Source of the DNA: SCTD01 sp036675425
GTDB taxonomy: Bacteria > Actinomycetota > Actinomycetes > Mycobacteriales > SCTD01
Length of the DNA: 16,977 nt
Reading direction: 5' to 3'
NCBI GenBank assembly: GCA_036675425.1
Contig: JAKFFB010000101.1
Coordinates: forward strand, 1 to 16,977
Below the pieces are notes generated by a model. It saw nothing but the letters and a program-made list of their open reading frames with translations, ran no database searches and was not told the origin of the DNA. This document shows positions 12,911 to 16,977 of this stretch, one piece after another. Within the stretch, counting starts at the first letter, position 1, and every line of letters starts with the position of its first letter. The translations under genes and the position numbers were made by a program.

Positions 12911-13360
12911 CTAGAAGGACGTGTGGACGTACTTCACGTTGGCCGTGGGGCCACCGGCGAAGTTGCAGGCGCGGATGAAGTACTTCGCGCCCTTCTTCTT
13001 GAGCTTGACGCTCATCTTCTCCGGGCTCTGCGGGTCGGCCGTGAGGTCCTGCGCCGACGACGCGACGAGCGCGCCCTTGTCGCTGTAGAGCGCGAGGTCC
13101 CAGTCGCCCTGGAAGCCGCTCATGTCGACCACGAGCGTGCCGGGGAAGGGCACCTTGAACTCCTCGTTGTGCTGCGAGGTCGGGTTGGTCGTGTTGCAGA
13201 TGCCCTCGGTGATCGCGACGTGCGAGGGGTCCGGCGGGAAGGCGGTCGCGACGTACTCCTTCGTGACCGGCTTCGGCTTCGGGGCCGCCAGCGCGGGGCT
13301 GAGCGCGCCGCCGGCGAGGGCGACGGTCAGCGCGGCGGCGATCGCGGTGCGGATTTGCAT
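12911..13360 (-). CDS. Small secreted protein, paralogue A of a tandem pair
   Basis: A 149-residue exported protein of unknown function. Residues 1-26 are a classic Sec signal peptide (MQIR, a hydrophobic Ala/Leu core, then ALAA with likely cleavage near residue 25-26). The mature protein begins with PKPKP and is then beta-rich (TLVVDMSG, DWDLALYS, MSVKLKKKG, YFIRACNF), suggesting a small beta-sandwich, perhaps like pre-peptidase C-terminal domains. It contains exactly two Cys, Cys55 and Cys132, which could form a disulfide. No lipobox, membrane anchor or catalytic motif is seen. The ATG at 13360 follows AGGAG, which overlaps the stop codon of the upstream paralogue (TAGGAG), so the two are co-transcribed and probably translationally linked. 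Its last residues, CNFAGGPTANVKY, match the paralogue closely. Confidence 0.82.
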   Translation of the reverse strand: MQIRTAIAAALTVALAGGALSPALAAPKPKPVTKEYVATAFPPDPSHVAITEGICNTTNPTSQHNEEFKVPFPGTLVVDMSGFQGDWDLALYSDKGALVASSAQDLTADPQSPEKMSVKLKKKGAKYFIRACNFAGGPTANVKYVHTSF

Positions 13361-13369
13361 GGGGGACTC

Positions 13370-13807
13370 CTACGCGTAGGTGAAGGTGTAGGTCACGGTG
13401 GCCGTCGGGGCGCCGGCGAAGTTGCAGGCGTCGATGAAGATCTCGGTCGGCTTCTTGAACTTCACGTCCATCGACTCGGGCGTCTCCGGGGTGGCGCCGT
13501 CGGAGCTGGCGATCTGGGTGCCCTTCTTCTTGTCGCGCATGCCGAGCGCCCAGTCACCGGTGAACTCGATGGTCACCTTGAGGCGGCCGGCGGCCGGCAC
13601 CTTGAACGGCTCCGCGTGACGGGCCTGCTCGATCGTGGGGGTGCAGACGTCACCCAGGATCGGGGTCGGGTCCGCCATCAGCGGGCCGACCTCGTAGGTC
13701 TTGGTGATCGGCTTCGGCTTGGGCTTCGGCCCAGCAGCGGCGGGGGCGAGGGTGCCGGCGGCGGCGACGGCCACCAGAGCGGTGACGGCGGCGGTGCGGA
13801 GTCGCAT
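13370..13807 (-). CDS. Small secreted protein, paralogue B of a tandem pair
   Basis: A 145-residue exported protein homologous to the following gene. It has a signal peptide (residues 1-25, ending APAAA), then GPKPKPKPITKTYEV, then a beta-rich body (RLKVTIEF, DWALGM, SMDVKFKK, EIFIDACNF). The two Cys, 55 and 128, occupy the same places as in the paralogue. FKV at 68-70 and the ending CNFAGAPTATVTY also align. This fits an internal duplication. It is the first gene of the pair; ATG 13807 follows TGGAGAC at a good distance. A longer frame upstream has no ribosome site and would bury the signal peptide. I do not recognise the family. A cell-wall or ligand-binding role is possible but not shown. 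Confidence 0.82.
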   Translation of the reverse strand: MRLRTAAVTALVAVAAAGTLAPAAAGPKPKPKPITKTYEVGPLMADPTPILGDVCTPTIEQARHAEPFKVPAAGRLKVTIEFTGDWALGMRDKKKGTQIASSDGATPETPESMDVKFKKPTEIFIDACNFAGAPTATVTYTFTYA

Positions 13808-14085
13808 GGTGTCTCCAGCGGTCTGGGTGGCAGGACGTGTGCCGGGGGAGTTCGCCGGTGCGCTGCCCGTTCCTGCCGCCCGATCGCAAGATCTTCGGCG
13901 CGTCACCCCCGTTGCCCCGTTTCGACCTGGTATGTCAGCGGCTTCCGCGCCCAGCGCGTCGGCTGCGCGCGCACCCTGTAACGTGGGGGGGAGGCACGAC
14001 TCCGGACCTGACACGCGGAGATGTGTCCGGTCATGAACATCGAAAGCCGGGGCTCGAAGTCCCGCCGTCGCGAAGGGGTCGAGCC
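13808..14085. other. Divergent intergenic region, secreted pair / DUF3073
   Basis: This 278-bp non-coding stretch must hold the promoters for the secreted-protein pair (leftward) and DUF3073 (rightward). On the plus strand TAACGT (within CCTGTAACGTGG, near 13976-13987) fits the TANNNT pattern but lacks a matching -35. Near 14048-14064 a 7-bp hairpin (CGGGGCT, loop CGA, AGTCCCG) would lie in the DUF3073 leader. I recognise no known riboswitch. Confidence 0.3.
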
Positions 14086-14289
14086 ATGGGGCGCGGCCGT
14101 GCCAAGGCAAAGCAGACGAAGGTCGCTCGCGAGCTCAAGTACTCCACCGGCAGCCTCGACCCGGACCGTCTGAAGGCCGAGCTGGCGGGTGCTCCCGTGA
14201 GCACGCCGTCTGCGGTCGAGGAAGACGACGACTTCGTCGACCCGTACGCGCCGGACGACGAGGACGAGGACGAGGACGACGAGCGCTAG
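14086..14289 (+). CDS. DUF3073 family protein
   Basis: A 67-residue protein of the actinobacterial DUF3073 family, whose function is unknown. It has the typical strongly basic start MGRGRAKAKQTKVARELKYS and then SGSLD-like TGSLDPDRLKAEL. An acidic tail follows, in which almost every residue from EEDDDFVDPYA to the C-terminus is Asp or Glu. This split charge pattern suggests a disordered, nucleic-acid- or ribosome-associated protein, but that is only an inference. The ATG at 14086 has GAAGGGG about nine bases upstream. The gene is convergent with purM across a hairpin terminator, and its place between purM and vdh matches the order I recall in Streptomyces. Confidence 0.92.
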   Translation: MGRGRAKAKQTKVARELKYSTGSLDPDRLKAELAGAPVSTPSAVEEDDDFVDPYAPDDEDEDEDDER

Positions 14290-14306
14290 CGCTCCCAGCA
14301 CGCGAC

Positions 14307-14339
14307 GAGGGCGGCTCCCCTACTGGGTGAGCCGCCCTT
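14307..14339. terminator. Hairpin terminator between DUF3073 and purM
   Basis: AGGGCGGCTC (14308-14317) pairs with GAGCCGCCCT (14329-14338). An inner CCC/GGG extension closes the loop further and a G-T pair extends the base of the stem. It begins about 18 bases after the DUF3073 stop and 9 bases from the purM stop, between convergent genes, so it can end transcription from both sides. TT follows on the plus strand. Confidence 0.82.
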
Positions 14340-14347
14340 CGCGCGTC

Positions 14348-15393
<1,046 letters not shown>

Positions 15394-15397
<4 letters not shown>

Positions 15398-16977
15398 GGG
15401 CGCGTCAGGGCGTCGCCGCCACCCTGCCCGCCGAGCACGGCGTCCATCTCGTCGGCCGGTCCGACGCCGTTGTGCACCACGGTCTGCCCCGTCGAGGCGT
15501 GGTCGTGGGTCGCCGAGTGCTCGAAGCCCGCGCTGCGGGCGAGCCCCTCGAGCACGTGCTTGCCGATGAGGTCGCGCTGCGGGATCTCGATCGGGTAGTC
15601 GCCGTCGAAGCACGCCCGGCACAGCCGGTCGGCCGGCTGCGCGCTGGCGCTGGTCAGCCCCTCGAGGCTGACGTAGGCCAGGGAGTCGGCGCCGATGCTC
15701 GCGCGCACGTCCTCGACGCCCAGCCCGCTCGCGATCAGCTCCGCGCGGGTGGCGAAGTCGATGCCGTAGAAGCAGGGCCACATCAGCGGCGGGCTGCTGA
15801 TGCGTACGTGCACCTCCTTGGCACCTGCCTCCCGCAGCATGCGGACCAGCGCGCGCTGGGTGTTGCCGCGGACGATCGAGTCGTCGACGACGACGAGCCG
15901 CTTGCCCTTGATGACCTCGCGCAGCGGGTTGAGCTTCAGGCGGATGCCGAGCTGGCGGATCGTCTGGCTCGGCTGGATGAAAGTCCGTCCCACGTAGGCG
16001 TTCTTGACGAGACCCATGCCGTACGGGATGCCGCTCTGCTCGGCGAACCCGATCGCGCCGGGCGTGCCGGACTCGGGGACCGGGATCACCAGGTCGGCGT
16101 CGACCGGCGCCTCGAAGGCGAGGGTGCGGCCGACCTGGACGCGGGTCGTGTAGACGCTCTGCCCGGCGATCGTGGTGTCGGGGCGGGCGAGGTAGACGTA
16201 CTCGAACAGGCAGCCCTTGGGGGTGGGCTCGGCGAAGCTCTCGCTGCGGACGCCGTGCTCGTCGATCGCGAGCAGCTCACCGGGCTCGACCTCGCGGACG
16301 AAGCTCGCGCCGACGATGTCGAGGGCGGCGGTCTCGCTGGCGACGACCCAGCCGTTCTCGGAGCGGCCGAGCACCAGCGGACGCACGCCGTGCGGGTCGC
16401 GGGCGGCGTAGAGGGTGTGCTCGTCCATGAAGACCAGGCAGAAGGCGCCCTTGATGGTGGGCAGCACCTGCTTGGCGGCCTCGGCCAGGCTGACGTCGGA
16501 GCTGGCCGCCAGCAGCGTGGTGATGAGGTCGGAGTCGGTGGTCGCGCCCATCGCGCCGGCGCGCGGGTCGAGCGTCTTGACCCGCTCGGCCAGCTCGCTG
16601 GTGTTGGTGAGGTTGCCGTTGTGGCCGAGCGCCAGGCTGCCGCCGGTCGCGAGGTTGCGGAAGCTGGGCTGGGCGTTCTCCCACGAGCCGCCGCCGGTGG
16701 TGCTGTAGCGGGTGTGGCCGATGGCCAGGTGGCCGCTCATGCTGCTGAGGGTGGGCTCGTCGAAGACCTGGGCGACGAGGCCGAGCTCCTTGTAGACCAC
16801 GACGGCCGACCCGTCGGAGACGGCCATGCCAGCGGCCTCCTGCCCACGGTGCTGCAGGGCGTAGAGGCCGTAGTAGGTCAGCTTCGCGACGTCCTCGCCG
16901 GGAGCCCAGACGCCGAAGACGCCGCACTCCTCGCCGATGGGTCGCTCCGGCTGGAGCTCGTCGAGCTCGTCGGGTGC
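15394..16977 (-). CDS. purF: Amidophosphoribosyltransferase, 5' end off window
   Basis: At least 527 residues of glutamine PRPP amidotransferase, the committed step of purine synthesis. The frame is open to the window edge without a start codon, so the first residues are missing. The catalytic N-terminal Cys lies in GEECGVFGVWAPGE (Cys codon at 16924-16926); the residues before it form a propeptide, as in the Bacillus type. The glutaminase domain (HTRYSTTGG, LGHNGNLTN, DSDLI, DPHGVRPL) is followed by the phosphoribosyltransferase domain with the PRPP loop VVVDDSIVRGNT. Four Cys at the positions of the Bacillus [4Fe-4S] ligands are visible (GCLFEY, PCFYGID and the pair in LCRACFDGDYP), so this is the iron-sulfur form. 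A Gly/His-rich tail ends the protein. It overlaps purM by four bases. Confidence 0.96.

Noticed and set aside
12458..13981. A 507-residue plus-strand frame spanning the end of vdh and both secreted-protein genes
   Set aside because: It crosses a perfect terminator hairpin, lies out of frame with vdh and antisense to two genes with proper signal peptides and ribosome sites.
13808..14085. Riboswitch in the spacer before the secreted pair or DUF3073
   Set aside because: Short hairpins are present, but I found no match to the conserved cores of c-di-AMP, cobalamin, TPP, SAM or glycine riboswitches.
15398..15781. Upstream extension of the purM frame into purF
   Set aside because: PurM has a standard length from GTG 15397, and the extension is Arg-rich sequence in an alternative frame of purF.

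Overview
The window is very GC-rich, gene-dense DNA with mostly G/C third codon positions and frequent GTG starts. It comes from the chromosome of a high-GC actinomycete. The evidence is a near-canonical 68-residue BldC regulator, a DUF3073 protein, an actinobacterial-type valine/leucine dehydrogenase, and the gene order purF-purM-DUF3073-vdh-hypothetical-bldC. From memory, Streptomyces carries the same order. The small secreted proteins with Pro/Lys-rich mature ends would suit Nocardioidaceae or relatives, but that placement is an inference. I see no phage, transposon, CRISPR array or defence system.

Left part (1-3048, minus strand): a sugar-utilisation operon read leftwards, gntR (GntR/UTRA repressor) - a large six-hairpin glycoside hydrolase - a 37-residue remnant of a ROK sugar kinase - the first codons of a probable FAD-dependent oxidoreductase that runs off the window. 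The ROK gene is cut short, and the cut coincides with a shift to less GC-rich codons. A perfect 12-bp palindrome plus a repeated half-site lies in the short divergent spacer in front of gntR and is a good operator candidate.

Middle-left part (3100-7796, plus strand): five closely packed genes, probably one operon. They are an HSL-type esterase, a nucleotide-sugar epimerase with a Cys/His insert (dTDP-L-rhamnose 4-epimerase-like), a small family 2 glycosyltransferase, a DUF2064/TIGR04282 nucleotidyltransferase-like protein, and a three-helix membrane metallophosphoesterase. The middle three look like a sugar activation and transfer module.

Centre (7849-8129): tRNA-Glu(UUC), tRNA-Asp(GUC) and tRNA-Phe(GAA) in tandem, closed by a 9-bp GC hairpin that also serves the convergent gene behind it.

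Right part (8158-16977): a 720-residue diguanylate cyclase with GAF domains and a V4R-like N-terminal sensor, then bldC, a conserved hypothetical protein, the divergent branched-chain amino acid dehydrogenase, two tandem paralogous small secreted proteins of unknown function, DUF3073, purM, and purF (5' end off the window). Convergent gene pairs are separated by strong hairpin terminators. The diguanylate cyclase and the secreted pair look like local additions to an otherwise conserved block.
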